A DNA stretch of 51,724 nt from Nitrospina sp. (GCA_018673915.1 JABHBK010000030.1:1-51724); one strand, 5' to 3'; counted from the first letter of the stretch, positions 32,746 to 44,562 are shown. The notes: a model not told the origin generated them from the sequence alone. Numbers and translations: made by a program.

Positions 32746-33657
32746 ATGGCTCAAACCACCACTCGGAATTATTACAAGATACTCGGTATCACTCAGAAAA
32801 CGAGTAAAGCCGATATTAAAAAGAAATATCGCGAACTGGCTAAAAAATACCATCCGGACACCAACTCTGGCAGCAAGGTAGCCGAGGACAAATTTAAAAT
32901 CATTTCCGAGGCCTATGAAGTACTTAGCAATGCGAAAAAACGAAAAGAATACGACCGGGAACGGGCCTATCAAAAAAAATCGCCTCGGCGGCCCAGGAGC
33001 CAACCCGATTGGAGCGGTCCTCCCGGTGGTTTTGGAAGAGAGTCTGGAGGCAATCAGCAAAGACAAGAAGAGCCTTTCGCCCAGGAACCCGAAGCAGTTG
33101 ATCCGGATATGCCAACCTCTGGATTTGACCTGCAGTTCATGATTGATGTTCCTCTCCCCATCGTCGCATTAGGAGGGACGATTCCTTACACTTATGAAAA
33201 ATACGTGCAATGCGAGGAATGTGAAGGAACCGGATCCAGTGGCGGGGATGAATGCCCTGAATGCCAAGGCAAACAACTGGTCGTCCGTTCCGTTACCCTG
33301 GACGTAAAAATTCCCCCAGGGGTCGCGGACCAATACACTCTGGCTTTTATCAAGGAAGGTGGGGCGGGAAGAAACGGAGGCCCACCGGGACAGTTGTTTT
33401 TAAAAATCTGCACTCAACCCCATCCCAAATTTAAGCGAGTCAAAAATGATATCATTGAAGAAGTATTTATTTCTGCCAGCCTTGCCGAAGAAGGTGGACC
33501 TCTCAAGGTTGATACCTTGAATGGCACGACAACAATTCAGGTGGAAGAAGAAACTCTGGTTGGAGAAGAGCTTCGTGTGCCAGGAGAAGGTGCGGCAATA
33601 AGTTGGGGGAAAAAACGAGGCGACCTCATCATCAAATTTAATATAGAGGCTGAATGA
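32746..33657 (+). CDS. DnaJ-like chaperone with a half zinc finger
   Basis: 303 residues, between DnaJ and CbpA in design. The J domain (about 7-70) has HPD (KYHPDTNS). A Pro/Gly/Gln linker (about 80-125) replaces the Gly/Phe region. The zinc part has only two CxxC motifs (CEECEGTG and CPECQGK) where DnaJ has four, enough for one zinc site. The C-terminal barrels follow (LDVKIPPGVADQYTLAF, GGPPGQLFLKI), ending KKRGDLIIKFNIEAE as in DnaJ. It overlaps the next gene by four bases (ATGA at 33654), so the two are translationally coupled. It probably serves DnaK with a narrower set of clients. Confidence 0.88.
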   Translation: MAQTTTRNYYKILGITQKTSKADIKKKYRELAKKYHPDTNSGSKVAEDKFKIISEAYEVLSNAKKRKEYDRERAYQKKSPRRPRSQPDWSGPPGGFGRESGGNQQRQEEPFAQEPEAVDPDMPTSGFDLQFMIDVPLPIVALGGTIPYTYEKYVQCEECEGTGSSGGDECPECQGKQLVVRSVTLDVKIPPGVADQYTLAFIKEGGAGRNGGPPGQLFLKICTQPHPKFKRVKNDIIEEVFISASLAEEGGPLKVDTLNGTTTIQVEEETLVGEELRVPGEGAAISWGKKRGDLIIKFNIEAE

Positions 33658-33938
33658 GTATAAAATTTATCATATTCATGGTCGTCTTTGCACTCTTGCT
33701 GACTTTGATTCTCTGGTTCATTTTTCGATCAGGAAAAAATCAGCCCATCAAAAAACTCAAAAAACAGACGAAAAAAATACCCACCAAAAAGAAGGCATCC
33801 CTCCCAGCGAGCAACCCTGAAAAACCCAAATCCGTACTTTCAAATGAAGAGGTTAGACGAATTATTGCAACGGAATTATTTAAAAGGAATCCAGAAGTAG
33901 TCACCCATGTGGTGAAACAATGGCTTCGTGAAAAGTAA
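33654..33938 (+). CDS. Membrane-anchored protein with a FliF-like C-terminal tail
   Basis: 94 residues. A single N-terminal membrane helix (about 4-25, FIIFMVVFALLLTLILWFIF) is followed by a lysine-rich linker (KKLKKQTKKIPTKKK). The last 30 residues, VRRIIATELFKRNPEVVTHVVKQWLREK, resemble in part the extreme C terminus of flagellar FliF (in Salmonella ...DPRVVALVIRQW...), the segment that binds the rotor protein FliG. No flagellar gene is in the window. It starts inside the J-protein stop codon (ATGA), so it is co-expressed with that chaperone. The function is unknown, and the FliF match is by eye. Confidence 0.6.
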   Translation: MSIKFIIFMVVFALLLTLILWFIFRSGKNQPIKKLKKQTKKIPTKKKASLPASNPEKPKSVLSNEEVRRIIATELFKRNPEVVTHVVKQWLREK

Positions 33939-33952
33939 GGATTAACCCTTAC
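33935..33952. repeat. Inverted repeat spanning two convergent stop codons
   Basis: GTAAGG (33935-33940), ATTAAC loop, CCTTAC (33947-33952). It includes the stop codon of the plus gene (33936-33938) and that of the minus gene (33942-33944). It may act as a small shared terminator. Confidence 0.35.
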
Positions 33953-34679
33953 GAGCTTTCACTTCTGCCGCATAGGCTTTAGCCCGTTTCAGCATTGCGG
34001 CTCTTTCCTCTGGGGAAAAGTCTTTTCTTGGGGTGGGTCCTGGAACCCCGCCGGAAGACTTCGCCGGAGCGGCCGCTGCTTGTTCTACCGCCGCCGGGGC
34101 CTCTGCTGCTGGCTTGTCAGCTGCAGGTTCTGCTGCCTTTCCTGCTGGAGCAGGTGCAGCCTCGCCCTCTTTACGAATCAATCGCATAGAAGACCAAACG
34201 TCTGGAGTAGGATAGGCCGTGTCGACTCCTATCTTCAAATCCATACGAATAATTTTTTCATCGGTACATTCAGTGATCCAGGTATTGGACGCACCACCGG
34301 CGGCAAAAATTCCATCGATGGGATAACTGGTCCCATTTTTATCCACTAAAGACTTCACCCCAGTCTTGTCGAAAAGGGTCAATGCCTCTGCCTTATTGGG
34401 AATTCGCCAATTATCGAAACCGCCAAACTTATCTTTATTCTTATTGACCCAATCTACATATTCCCGATGATCAAACCAGGTATAAAACTTTTTCACATCC
34501 AACCAGGCATCGGTCTTTTTCCACATAAAACCACTATTGGGATCCGTGATGGTTCCATCCTCATTATCGACCAGAGGGTCTCCCACTGGACCAGCTTTTT
34601 TAGCCGCCTCAGCTTTTTTGGCTGCCGCAAGCTTTGCCTTTTCAGCCGGTGATAACGCTTTTTCTTCAGCTTCTGCCAT
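33942..34679 (-). CDS. DUF1566 (Lcl-type) protein with charged head and Ala/Pro-rich tail
   Basis: 245 residues. A charged helix (about 5-28, repeated KLAAAKKAEAAKKA) precedes a DUF1566/Lcl domain (about 30-170): DNEDGTITDPNSGFMWKK, NWRIPNKAEALTLF, WITECTDE and VWSSMRLIR. The domain is related to C-type lectin and FGE folds. The tail (about 172-225) is almost only Ala, Pro, Glu and Lys, then a short helix FSPEERAAMLKRAKAYAAEV. There is no signal peptide, so it is predicted cytoplasmic, odd for a domain often found outside the cell. It follows the 91-residue gene after two bases. Function is unknown. Confidence 0.75.
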   Translation of the reverse strand: MAEAEEKALSPAEKAKLAAAKKAEAAKKAGPVGDPLVDNEDGTITDPNSGFMWKKTDAWLDVKKFYTWFDHREYVDWVNKNKDKFGGFDNWRIPNKAEALTLFDKTGVKSLVDKNGTSYPIDGIFAAGGASNTWITECTDEKIIRMDLKIGVDTAYPTPDVWSSMRLIRKEGEAAPAPAGKAAEPAADKPAAEAPAAVEQAAAAPAKSSGGVPGPTPRKDFSPEERAAMLKRAKAYAAEVKARKG

Positions 34680-34681
34680 TT

Positions 34682-34957
34682 TTATCCTCTGTGAACGGAA
34701 CCATTCTCTTTCAAAATATCATTCAAATCTTTTCCCGACTCGGTAAGGTCTCTTAATATTTCACCCAACCTGGAGGCAGAATATGTGTTTAACCGAGTTT
34801 GAAAATCTACTCTGTAATCCGCAGCATTTTTACGGATCCAATCCACAGCAACCTGCTCCTGAGTTTCGCAACTCATATTGGCGCATTTTTTATCCAACAG
34901 GTTGGTCTGGGATAACCGTATGATTTCACAAATCAAGTCTGCTTTGATCTGGCTCAT
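34682..34957 (-). CDS. Small helical protein of unknown function
   Basis: 91 residues, mostly alpha-helical by pattern (IKADLICEIIRLSQTNLL, VAVDWIRKNAADYRVDF, RLGEILRDLTESGKDLNDIL). Three cysteines occur (in LICEI, KKCANMSC). There is no membrane segment or signal. Only two bases separate its stop from the DUF1566 gene start, so the pair is one transcription unit. I do not recognise the family. The ATG lies 230 bases downstream of the ABC permease genes, behind a weak A/T terminator. Confidence 0.6.
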   Translation of the reverse strand: MSQIKADLICEIIRLSQTNLLDKKCANMSCETQEQVAVDWIRKNAADYRVDFQTRLNTYSASRLGEILRDLTESGKDLNDILKENGSVHRG

Positions 34958-34989
34958 ACTAAAATTTTAACACAAAGTTTGAGGGAAAA

Positions 34990-35005
34990 ATAACCCATTG
35001 GTTAT
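34990..35005 (-). terminator. Weak terminator after the ABC permease genes
   Basis: On the minus strand ATAACC, AATG loop, GGTTAT, followed by five Ts. The stem has six pairs, mostly A-T. The rest of the 230-base gap (34958-35187) shows no gene. Confidence 0.35.
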
Positions 35006-35187
35006 AAAAAAGGGCCACCTTATAACGGTTTTTCTGGCTTGTCAATGTGATATTTCCTGAGTCCAGTACTAGATTTAAATTCAATAGGTTAACTTAATTC
35101 TTCCTCCTCCATTTTAATCATTTTCACGACATCTTGATAGCACTCCCCTTCCACCCAAATATAATAATATTTTGGACATATAGGCCC

Positions 35188-36003
35188 TTAAGCCGAGACT
35201 TTTGAAGCTTTTGGGTCGAGAGTCTCCCGCAAGCCATCACCTAAAAAATTAAACGAGAGTATAGTTAAAAAAATAGCGGATGAGGGAAACAAAATAAGAT
35301 GCGGATAAAATTTGATCGCCGTCCAACCATCATTGGCGAGGCTCCCCCAACTGCTGAAAGGAGGAGCAATACCCAGGCCAATAAAACTTAAGGTCGATTC
35401 GGCTAAAATTGCCACGGGCACGCGAAAGCTCAAAGTCACTACCAGGATACCCAAAATATTAGGAAAAATTTCCCGCACTAGAATTCTTACCGGACTCGCG
35501 CCTAATGCACGAGCAGCCATAATATAAGGATATTCCTTTATCCGCAGAACTTCTCCACGCACCAACCTTGCGACCGTGACCCAGCTTACCAGTGTCAAAG
35601 CAATAAAAACTCCCGCAACTCCTCGTCCCATCAGCACAGTAATAAGAATGATCATCAACAGGTCAGGCAAAGCAAAAACCACATCCACTCCCCGCATCAT
35701 CAGGTTATCCGTCCTGCCCCCTGCATACGCTGAAATGGCTCCATAGAGGGTTCCGATCAATAAGGCAAACAAGGTTGTGAATACTCCAATAAATAAAGAC
35801 ACCCGCGCTCCATAAATCATACGGGAAAGAAGATCGCGGCCCAAACGGTCGGTGCCCATCCAATGCTCCATATTTGGAAACGCCAAAGTCTGCAGTGTGT
35901 CCTGTGTTTCATAGGAGTACGGTGCCACCCATGGAGCAAACACAGCCACGGCAGAAACGATCAGGAGAAAACCGGCACTCAATTTAGAAGCGAGTCTGTT
36001 CAT
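35188..36003 (-). CDS. ABC transporter permease, DppC/OppC type
   Basis: 271 residues, inner-membrane permease of a peptide/nickel-type importer. The N-terminal part (about 1-70) has one helix and HWMGTDRLGRDLLSRMIYGARVSL, the DppC signature. About five more helices follow. The EAA loop contains MAARALGASPVRILVREIFPN, where the ATPase docks. It lies four bases after the DppB-type gene, so the two are one operon. Neither a substrate-binding protein nor the two ATPases is in the window, so substrate cannot be predicted beyond peptide-like solutes. Confidence 0.92.
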   Translation of the reverse strand: MNRLASKLSAGFLLIVSAVAVFAPWVAPYSYETQDTLQTLAFPNMEHWMGTDRLGRDLLSRMIYGARVSLFIGVFTTLFALLIGTLYGAISAYAGGRTDNLMMRGVDVVFALPDLLMIILITVLMGRGVAGVFIALTLVSWVTVARLVRGEVLRIKEYPYIMAARALGASPVRILVREIFPNILGILVVTLSFRVPVAILAESTLSFIGLGIAPPFSSWGSLANDGWTAIKFYPHLILFPSSAIFLTILSFNFLGDGLRETLDPKASKVSA

Positions 36004-36007
36004 AATC

Positions 36008-36925
36008 CTATTTCAAAGTAACCCTCGGGTCCAACCAGCTGTAGACCATATCTACTATCGTATTCGCAATCACAATCAGTACCGCATAAACCAGCGTCAC
36101 GCCCATGATTAAGGGATAGTCCCGGTTGGTCACGGCAGTAATGAAAAATCGTCCCATTCCAGGAATTGAAAAAATATACTCAATAACGAAAGAGCCTGTG
36201 ATAAGTCCAGCGGTCAAAGGGCCCATCACCGAGACTATGGGGTAAATAGAGTTTTTCAGAGCATGCTTAAACAATATCGTAGATTCCGTCAGCCCCTTGG
36301 CTCGTGCAGTGCGGATATAATCCGAATCTAAAACATCTAGCAGGGTGGTTCGGGTCAGCCGGGCAATATACCCGGCAAAGCCTGCCCCCAGTGCGAAGGC
36401 AGGTAAAACCATATGACGAGGCCCTTCCCACAAAGCAGGAGGAAGCAAATGCCAATGATGCGAGAAAATCCATACCAATATCGCTCCCAGCACAAAACTG
36501 GGCACCGAAATTCCCATCGCTGCAAATAAGAGGACAGAGCGATCCAGTAGTGAGTTTTTCCAGTAGGCAGAGATCATTCCGGCAGGGATTCCTAATCCTA
36601 ATACAACCAGAACAGCACAAAGCCCTAAGGTAAAAGAAACGGGGAACGTGTCCCGAATAATATCTGAAACATCCCGTCCTAAATATTTGTAGGACGGCCC
36701 CAGATCTCCTTGGAGCAACTGCTTCATGTATAGGAGGTATTGCAGGGGAAGAGGTTTATCGAGATGATACTTGGCTTCTATATTAGCAATGATTTCCGGT
36801 GGAAGAATTTTATCCGAATCGAAGGGGCCACCCGGAACCCAGTGCATGATTATAAAGGTGAGCGTCGCGACCGTAACCAGCACCGGTATTCCCAACAAAA
36901 TCCGTCTGATAATAAATCGCAACAT
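36008..36925 (-). CDS. ABC transporter permease, DppB/OppB type
   Basis: 305 residues with the OppB pattern: an N-terminal helix RIILGIPVLVTVATLTFI, the RPFD-like HWVPGGPFDSDK segment, and the EAA loop DYIRTARAKGLTESTILFKHALKN. It ends VDMVYSWLDPRVTLK, the family's usual C terminus. It pairs with the DppC-type permease to form the membrane pore. It is the first gene of a two-gene minus-strand unit, divergent from the UbiD-family gene with 132 bases between. Confidence 0.93.
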   Translation of the reverse strand: MLRFIIRRILLGIPVLVTVATLTFIIMHWVPGGPFDSDKILPPEIIANIEAKYHLDKPLPLQYLLYMKQLLQGDLGPSYKYLGRDVSDIIRDTFPVSFTLGLCAVLVVLGLGIPAGMISAYWKNSLLDRSVLLFAAMGISVPSFVLGAILVWIFSHHWHLLPPALWEGPRHMVLPAFALGAGFAGYIARLTRTTLLDVLDSDYIRTARAKGLTESTILFKHALKNSIYPIVSVMGPLTAGLITGSFVIEYIFSIPGMGRFFITAVTNRDYPLIMGVTLVYAVLIVIANTIVDMVYSWLDPRVTLK

Positions 36926-37057
36926 GGCAGTAGTTTACCATCGGAAAGAGTCATGGGGAACTATGGGTTATATATATATTCTAGAGGAAATAATTCCCTC
37001 TCGATGCAGGGCAGTAGGATATAATATCTGGTCGTTTACTTTTTAACTGAAAGTTTC

Positions 37058-38878
37058 ATGAAATACCCTTCTCTAAAAGAATTCATCGATCGACTGGAAC
37101 TTGAGGGAGAGCTTCTACGGATCAAAGAATCCGTTTCTCCTATTCTCGAAATCGCAGAAATCACCGACCGGGTCTCGAAACAATCTGGCGGTGGCAAAGC
37201 CTTGCTCTTCGAAAATGTAGAAGGCAGTTCCATGCCAGTACTGATCAATGCTTTTGGTAGTGCAAAACGAATGAATATGGCACTGGGTGTTCATAATATT
37301 GAAGATATCCCTAAAAGAATTGAACGCTATATAAAAATTCCTCCTCCAACTACCTTACTGGATAAAGCCAAGCTATTACCCATGCTTTTACAGGCGGCAC
37401 AATTTCCGCCCAAACTCTTGCAAACGAGCCATCCTCCCTGTCAGGAAGTCGTTCATCTCAATGATGACATAGACCTGGGAATAATCCCGATTCTGCAGTG
37501 CTGGCCGCAAGACGCAGGACGGTTTATCACCTTTCCCATCGTGATCAACCGCAGTGTGGATAAAACAATCAGAAATGTAGGGCTCTATCGCATGCAAGTG
37601 TACGACAAAAAAACCACTGCCATGCACTGGCATATTCACAAAGACGGGGCGCATTTTTTTCATGAATACCGCAAGCAAAATAAAATAATGGAAGTCGCGG
37701 TCGCGCTCGGTGCCGATCCGGCATCCTGCTATTCAGCCTCTGCCCCCATGCCCTATGGCATTGACGAGTTTCTCTTGGCAGGGTTTATCCGTAAGGCCAG
37801 CGTTCCGTTAGTGAAATGCAAGACAGTGGACCTGGAAGTTCCGGCTAATGCGGAAATCATTTTGGAGGGTTACATCGATCCGTCAGAAATGCGGCTGGAA
37901 GGTCCTTTCGGAGACCACACAGGCTATTATTCGCAGGATGGGGATTACCCGATCTTCCACATCACTGCCATCACCCACCGAAAAGACCCGGTTTACCTGA
38001 CCACCATTGTAGGCATACCGCCTCAGGAAGATTATTACCTGGGCCGAGCCACCGAGCGCATCTTTTTGCCTCTTCTAAAAACTCAGCTACCTGAAATTGT
38101 AGACATGGATATGCCGGTAGAGGGTGTCTTTCACAATTGTGTCATCGTTTCTTTCGACAAGCGTTACCCTATGCAGTCCAGAAGATTAATGAGCGCTTTA
38201 TGGGGACTCGGCCAAATGAGCTTTGTCAAGACCATCGTCACGGTGGATGCCGACGTCAATGTCCATAACTATGAAGAAGTGGCAAAGCTTTTACTTGATA
38301 AAGTGGATTTTGAAACCGACCTGTTTTTCTCCGAAGGCGTGCTCGATGTTCTCAACCATGCTTCCGACCAAATGCTACACGGCTCGAAACTTGGCATAGA
38401 TCTCACCGAAAAAATTGAAGGAGAACCTGGTTACGGCAAAGAAACTTATTCATCTGAGCAGAACCCTCTCTCACCGGAAAATGTGATGAAGGTATTTAAT
38501 GAAATCCGAGCCTGTAAAGTTTTAGAACTTAAATCACAACGTCGCGTCATGCTGGTGGCTTTGGATAAAACTTCCCCAAACCAAGGGAAACAATTCATCC
38601 AGTCACTTTTTGAGTCTCCTGAATTTTCTTCCATAGAAATCGTTATCGTACTGGAAGGTCATGTCGAATTAAAAAATATCTCCACGGTGATGTGGAAGTT
38701 TTTTAACAACCTCGACCCAAAAAGGGATTTTCATTTTCATGAGGGCCGTCTGGGAATTGATGTGACGCAAAAATTTTCAGAAGAAGGTTATCAACAAAAC
38801 TGGCCGGAGGAGATTGAGATGTCTTCGGAAATCAAATCACAGGTCGATAAAAAATGGAACGACCTCTTCAAAGAATAA
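37058..38878 (+). CDS. UbiD-family decarboxylase
   Basis: 606 residues, a member of the prenylated-FMN decarboxylases. Visible family blocks include [51 protein letters not shown] and a long C-terminal domain. At 606 residues it is longer than E. coli UbiD (497) and closer in size to the menaquinone-type members of other phyla. It probably decarboxylates an aromatic precursor of a quinone, but UbiD relatives also act on other substrates. The UbiX flavin prenyltransferase that makes the cofactor is not in view. The gene ends 16 bases before uvrA. Confidence 0.88.
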   Translation: MKYPSLKEFIDRLELEGELLRIKESVSPILEIAEITDRVSKQSGGGKALLFENVEGSSMPVLINAFGSAKRMNMALGVHNIEDIPKRIERYIKIPPPTTLLDKAKLLPMLLQAAQFPPKLLQTSHPPCQEVVHLNDDIDLGIIPILQCWPQDAGRFITFPIVINRSVDKTIRNVGLYRMQVYDKKTTAMHWHIHKDGAHFFHEYRKQNKIMEVAVALGADPASCYSASAPMPYGIDEFLLAGFIRKASVPLVKCKTVDLEVPANAEIILEGYIDPSEMRLEGPFGDHTGYYSQDGDYPIFHITAITHRKDPVYLTTIVGIPPQEDYYLGRATERIFLPLLKTQLPEIVDMDMPVEGVFHNCVIVSFDKRYPMQSRRLMSALWGLGQMSFVKTIVTVDADVNVHNYEEVAKLLLDKVDFETDLFFSEGVLDVLNHASDQMLHGSKLGIDLTEKIEGEPGYGKETYSSEQNPLSPENVMKVFNEIRACKVLELKSQRRVMLVALDKTSPNQGKQFIQSLFESPEFSSIEIVIVLEGHVELKNISTVMWKFFNNLDPKRDFHFHEGRLGIDVTQKFSEEGYQQNWPEEIEMSSEIKSQVDKKWNDLFKE

Positions 38879-38894
38879 TTGGCTTTCCCGCATC

Positions 38895-41711
38895 ATGGCA
38901 CTAGAACACATCACGATTAAGGGCGCAAGAGAGCACAACCTTAAAAACCTGAATCTCACCCTACCACGGGAAAAACTTGTTGTGATAACAGGTTTAAGCG
39001 GATCAGGAAAGTCCTCTCTCGCTTTCGACACCATATATGCTGAAGGTCAACGCCGCTATGTGGAGTCTCTTTCCGCCTACGCCCGCCAATTCCTGCAATT
39101 GATGGAGAAACCCGATGTGGATTCCATTGACGGTCTTTCACCGGCCATCTCCATTGAGCAGAAAACTTCCAGCAGAAATCCTCGTTCCACCGTAGGGACA
39201 GTAACAGAAATTTACGATTATCTACGCCTGCTCTACGCCAGGATCGGAAAGGTTTTCTGCTACGGCTGCGGGCGAAAAATTACTTCTCAAACTGTGCAAC
39301 ACATTGTTGATCAGGTCCAGTCTATCCCGATTGGCAAAAAGGTCATTATCCTTGCCCCTATTGCTCGGAACAAGAAAGGGGAATTTAAAAAGGAAATTCT
39401 GGATATGAAGCGGAAGGGTTTTGTACGCGCCCGGATCAATGGTGACATACGTTCTCTGGATGAAGAAATCGTTCTCAACAAAAAATTCAAGCACACTCTG
39501 GAAATAGTGGTAGACAGACTGGTTATCAAGGAAAACATGGGCAAGCGGCTGGCCGACTCGGTAGAAACCGCACTCAACCATGGAGAGGGTTCTCTCGTCG
39601 TCACAATTCTTGAGGATAATGAGGAGTTATTGTTCAGCGAAAAATTTGCTTGCAGTTATTGCAATATCAGTTATCCCGAACTGGAACCGCGTCTGTTCTC
39701 CTTCAACAATCCACAAGGAGCATGCGCCCAATGTGATGGGCTGGGAATTAAAATGGTGATCGACCCTGAACTGGTTGTGCCTGATCCCCGGGTTTCTATC
39801 CGAGAAGGAGCCTTGAAACCCTGGGAAAAACGCAGTTCCATTTATTTCCACCAGATGCTGGAGACCATCTCCAGCCATTTCAAGTTCAAGCTCAACACTC
39901 CTTTCGAAAAACTGACTAAAAAGGTTCGCGATATTCTGTTATACGGTTCCGGTGACGAATCCATAAAATATTATTTTGAAAAAGACGGGAAAAAACAATT
40001 TTATACCGATACCTTCGATGGAGTGATTCCCGATCTCGAGAGGCGTTACCGCGAAACCGATTCCAACTCTTCCCGGGATGAAATAGCGCGCTACATGCGC
40101 CCTCTTGCCTGTCAAACCTGCGAGGGCGACCGGTTACGCAAAGAAGCGGTCTCGGTAAAAATAGCTGACCTGAATATCGTGGACCTCACTGCGTTTTCTA
40201 TCGGCCGAGCCTATCAATATTTTCAGGATTTGAAGCTGACCAGGCAGGAAAACAATATCGCCCGGAGAATCGTCAAGGAAATTAAGGAGCGGTTGGGGTT
40301 CCTCACTAATGTCGGGTTGGAATATCTCTCCCTTGACCGATCTTCCGCCACCCTTTCTGGAGGAGAAAGCCAGCGCATCCGTCTCGCCACCCAAATAGGC
40401 TCCAGCCTGATGGGGGTCCTATACGTTCTCGATGAACCGAGTATAGGCCTGCACCAGAGAGACAACGACCGCCTGCTCAACACCCTCCTCCGCCTGCGTG
40501 ACCTAGGCAATACCGTCATCGTGGTCGAGCATGATGAGGCAACCATCCGATCCGCCGACTATGTAGTGGATCTGGGACCCGGCGCGGGAGTTCATGGGGG
40601 TGAAACTATTTTTTCCGGCACTCCCAAAGCCATGCTTAAATCGAAAAGCTCCCTGACCGGACAATATCTGTCAGGAAAAAAACAGATCCCGATTCCCTCA
40701 AAACGCCGCCAGGGCAATGGCAAAGCCATAGAAATTCATGGAGCTCAGGAAAATAACCTGAAAGAAATTACCGTAAAATTTCCTCTCGGCTGTTTTGTTT
40801 GTGTAACAGGGGTATCCGGTTCAGGAAAGAGCACGCTCACCATTGACATTTTATACAAGGCCCTGGCCCGGCATTTTTGGAACTCGATGGACAAGCCCGG
40901 TGAGTTTAAAAAAATTCAAGGCATTCAATGGCTCGATAAAGTCATCGACATTGACCAGTCGCCGATAGGAAGAACACCGCGCTCAAACCCTGCTACCTAT
41001 ACCGGCGTGTTCACCCTTGTTCGAGACTTATTCAGCCAGGTTCCTGAATCCCGCGTACGCGGTTACAAACCGGGGCGATTCAGCTTTAATGTAAAAGGCG
41101 GAAGATGCGAAGCCTGTCAAGGCGATGGAGTCATTAAAGTGGAGATGCATTTTCTCCCCGATGTATTCGTCACCTGCGAAGTTTGCCAGGGTAAACGCTT
41201 CAATCGTGAAACTCTCGAAATACATTATAAGGGGAAAAATGTTGCTGATGTGCTGGATATGACCGCAGAAGAAGCTAAGGAATTTTTCACTAACATTCCA
41301 GCTATCAAAACCAAGTTGCAAACCATCACCGATGTTGGACTCGACTATATAAGGCTGGGTCAACAGGCCACCACATTATCAGGTGGAGAGGCGCAAAGAG
41401 TCAAACTATCCAAAGAGCTGAGCAAGCGCAGCACGGGCAGGACCCTGTACATCCTTGATGAGCCAACAACCGGACTGCATTTTGCTGATATCGAGCACCT
41501 GCTAAAGGTTCTCGCCAAGTTGGTAGATTCTGGAAATACGGTAGTTATTATCGAACACAATATGGAAGTGATAAAAACTGCCGACCATATCATCGACCTG
41601 GGCCCCGAAGGGGGGGACGGCGGCGGACAAGTACTCGCCGAGGGCACACCGGAAGAAGTCGCAAAAGTTAAAGCTTCTTACACCGGAAAATATTTAAAGG
41701 AATATCTTTAA
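38895..41711 (+). CDS. uvrA: Excinuclease ABC subunit UvrA
   Basis: 938 residues, the damage-recognition ATPase of nucleotide excision repair. Two ABC modules are present: Walker [10 protein letters not shown] (about 33-41) and GVSGSGKST in the second half, with signatures LSGGESQR and LSGGEAQR. Zinc-binding CxxC pairs are visible, including C-G-C-G near 120, CxxC near 255-285 and [17 protein letters not shown] near 740-770. The ATG at 38895 is chosen because [21 protein letters not shown] fits the family start; an upstream in-frame ATG at 38814 would overlap ubiD. It ends 22 bases from a convergent gene. Confidence 0.97.
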   Translation: MALEHITIKGAREHNLKNLNLTLPREKLVVITGLSGSGKSSLAFDTIYAEGQRRYVESLSAYARQFLQLMEKPDVDSIDGLSPAISIEQKTSSRNPRSTVGTVTEIYDYLRLLYARIGKVFCYGCGRKITSQTVQHIVDQVQSIPIGKKVIILAPIARNKKGEFKKEILDMKRKGFVRARINGDIRSLDEEIVLNKKFKHTLEIVVDRLVIKENMGKRLADSVETALNHGEGSLVVTILEDNEELLFSEKFACSYCNISYPELEPRLFSFNNPQGACAQCDGLGIKMVIDPELVVPDPRVSIREGALKPWEKRSSIYFHQMLETISSHFKFKLNTPFEKLTKKVRDILLYGSGDESIKYYFEKDGKKQFYTDTFDGVIPDLERRYRETDSNSSRDEIARYMRPLACQTCEGDRLRKEAVSVKIADLNIVDLTAFSIGRAYQYFQDLKLTRQENNIARRIVKEIKERLGFLTNVGLEYLSLDRSSATLSGGESQRIRLATQIGSSLMGVLYVLDEPSIGLHQRDNDRLLNTLLRLRDLGNTVIVVEHDEATIRSADYVVDLGPGAGVHGGETIFSGTPKAMLKSKSSLTGQYLSGKKQIPIPSKRRQGNGKAIEIHGAQENNLKEITVKFPLGCFVCVTGVSGSGKSTLTIDILYKALARHFWNSMDKPGEFKKIQGIQWLDKVIDIDQSPIGRTPRSNPATYTGVFTLVRDLFSQVPESRVRGYKPGRFSFNVKGGRCEACQGDGVIKVEMHFLPDVFVTCEVCQGKRFNRETLEIHYKGKNVADVLDMTAEEAKEFFTNIPAIKTKLQTITDVGLDYIRLGQQATTLSGGEAQRVKLSKELSKRSTGRTLYILDEPTTGLHFADIEHLLKVLAKLVDSGNTVVIIEHNMEVIKTADHIIDLGPEGGDGGGQVLAEGTPEEVAKVKASYTGKYLKEYL

Positions 41712-41733
41712 TTTTCCACTTATTGGTTTGTTG

Positions 41734-42111
41734 CTAAAAATTTTCCTGTATCTCAAAATCGTCCTGGGCCAACAACCAGTTTCCATCGCTTTGCAGGACC
41801 CATTTTTCCAGAGTAATAATCCCCCGGCCCACATTCATGGACCAGCTGGCCGATAGTAAAACAGTGGATGCATCGACCACCTGCAGCTTCACATCTTCAT
41901 ACTGGAGTTCGCCAGCACCTGACTTCATGAATGGACGCCAGAAGGCATCGATTTCAGCAGTGCCTTTAAAGGTTCCCAAGGGTTGTGCGTTAATGACCGC
42001 ATCCGATTGGTAACCGGCAACACAGGAATCCACATCTCCCTTATTAAAACATTCGATCCATTTTTGGCTGCACTTTAAAACAGATTGTTTTATTTCAGAG
42101 TCGTTTTCCAT
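41734..42111 (-). CDS. NTF2-like (SnoaL/DUF4440-type) protein
   Basis: 125 residues with the alpha-plus-beta cone pattern: an N-terminal helix (KWIECFNKGDVDSCVAGY), then DAVINAQPLGTFKGTAEIDAFWRPFM and four strands ending WLLAQDDFEIQENF. Small cytoplasmic proteins of this type are enzymes (isomerases, hydrolases) or ligand binders; function cannot be assigned. It starts nine bases after the end of the DsrE-like gene on the same strand, so the two are probably co-transcribed. It has no clear Shine-Dalgarno. Confidence 0.78.
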   Translation of the reverse strand: MENDSEIKQSVLKCSQKWIECFNKGDVDSCVAGYQSDAVINAQPLGTFKGTAEIDAFWRPFMKSGAGELQYEDVKLQVVDASTVLLSASWSMNVGRGIITLEKWVLQSDGNWLLAQDDFEIQENF

Positions 42112-42120
42112 GCAAATTAT

Positions 42121-42582
42121 TCAGGGTTTAATATACAGATACCCCTGCTCCTGTAAATCAGCAATACGTTTGACGGCGACCGGGTGTTCTGTCGGGATAA
42201 AACCCGGCTCCAGAGTTTCCAGGGGGTTGCCGAACAACTTCATCGAAACCTGGCACATTTCAGGCTGAATACCCTTAGCAATGATCATGGCAAGCTTTTT
42301 TCTTAATGTTGGATCTACGGTTTCTTTATCAAAAAGTTTCAGGGCCGGACCATGCACCACGACCTTAATATCAATCTTATCCGGTCCGCCTTCCGCTTCC
42401 ATATGTTTATTGATCAATGCCATCGCGTATTTGGCAACACCTACATCCGAACCATCAATATGATACAAAACTTTCAGCCTGCCGTTTGCGTCGCGGTTGC
42501 TTGCCGCCTCCGCCGTTGAAAACAGAATAAACAGACATACAAATGCTGCAATAAGTGGGGAAACCCAACGATTATTTATCAT
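42121..42582 (-). CDS. Exported DsrE/DsrF-like protein
   Basis: 153 residues. A signal peptide (about 1-27, LIAAFVCLFILFSTAEAAS) directs it to the periplasm. The mature part follows the DsrE fold: LKVLYHIDG, then KIDIKVVVHGPALKLF, and a single cysteine in IQPEMCQVSMK at the position where DsrE relatives carry a reactive cysteine. The family includes sulfur-relay proteins and peroxiredoxin-like members. AGGAGAG just before the ATG is a good ribosome site. It lies 123 bases downstream of atpC on the same strand, with no obvious terminator between. Confidence 0.82.
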   Translation of the reverse strand: MINNRWVSPLIAAFVCLFILFSTAEAASNRDANGRLKVLYHIDGSDVGVAKYAMALINKHMEAEGGPDKIDIKVVVHGPALKLFDKETVDPTLRKKLAMIIAKGIQPEMCQVSMKLFGNPLETLEPGFIPTEHPVAVKRIADLQEQGYLYIKP

Positions 42583-42705
42583 AGAACTCTCCTATTGAGA
42601 ATTTATTGTATTGTATATTTTATCATTTTCTTACTGCTTAACAGGAATATAAATAGGGCGGGATGATTTTTTACTTGTGCCAGAAGGAAAGCGAACTAAA
42701 TGGTA

Positions 42706-44525
<1,820 letters not shown>

Positions 44526-44562
44526 TCATTCCCCTCCACAATTTTCGATATCCTTCACGCCA

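Noticed and set aside
33654..33938. Flagellar gene fragment
   Set aside because: Only the last 30 residues look like FliF; the gene has its own membrane helix, coupling and stop, and no flagellar genes are near, so a remnant is not supported.
38814..38894. 27-codon N-terminal extension of UvrA
   Set aside because: It overlaps the end of the UbiD-family gene and has no UvrA similarity; the family start is at 38895.
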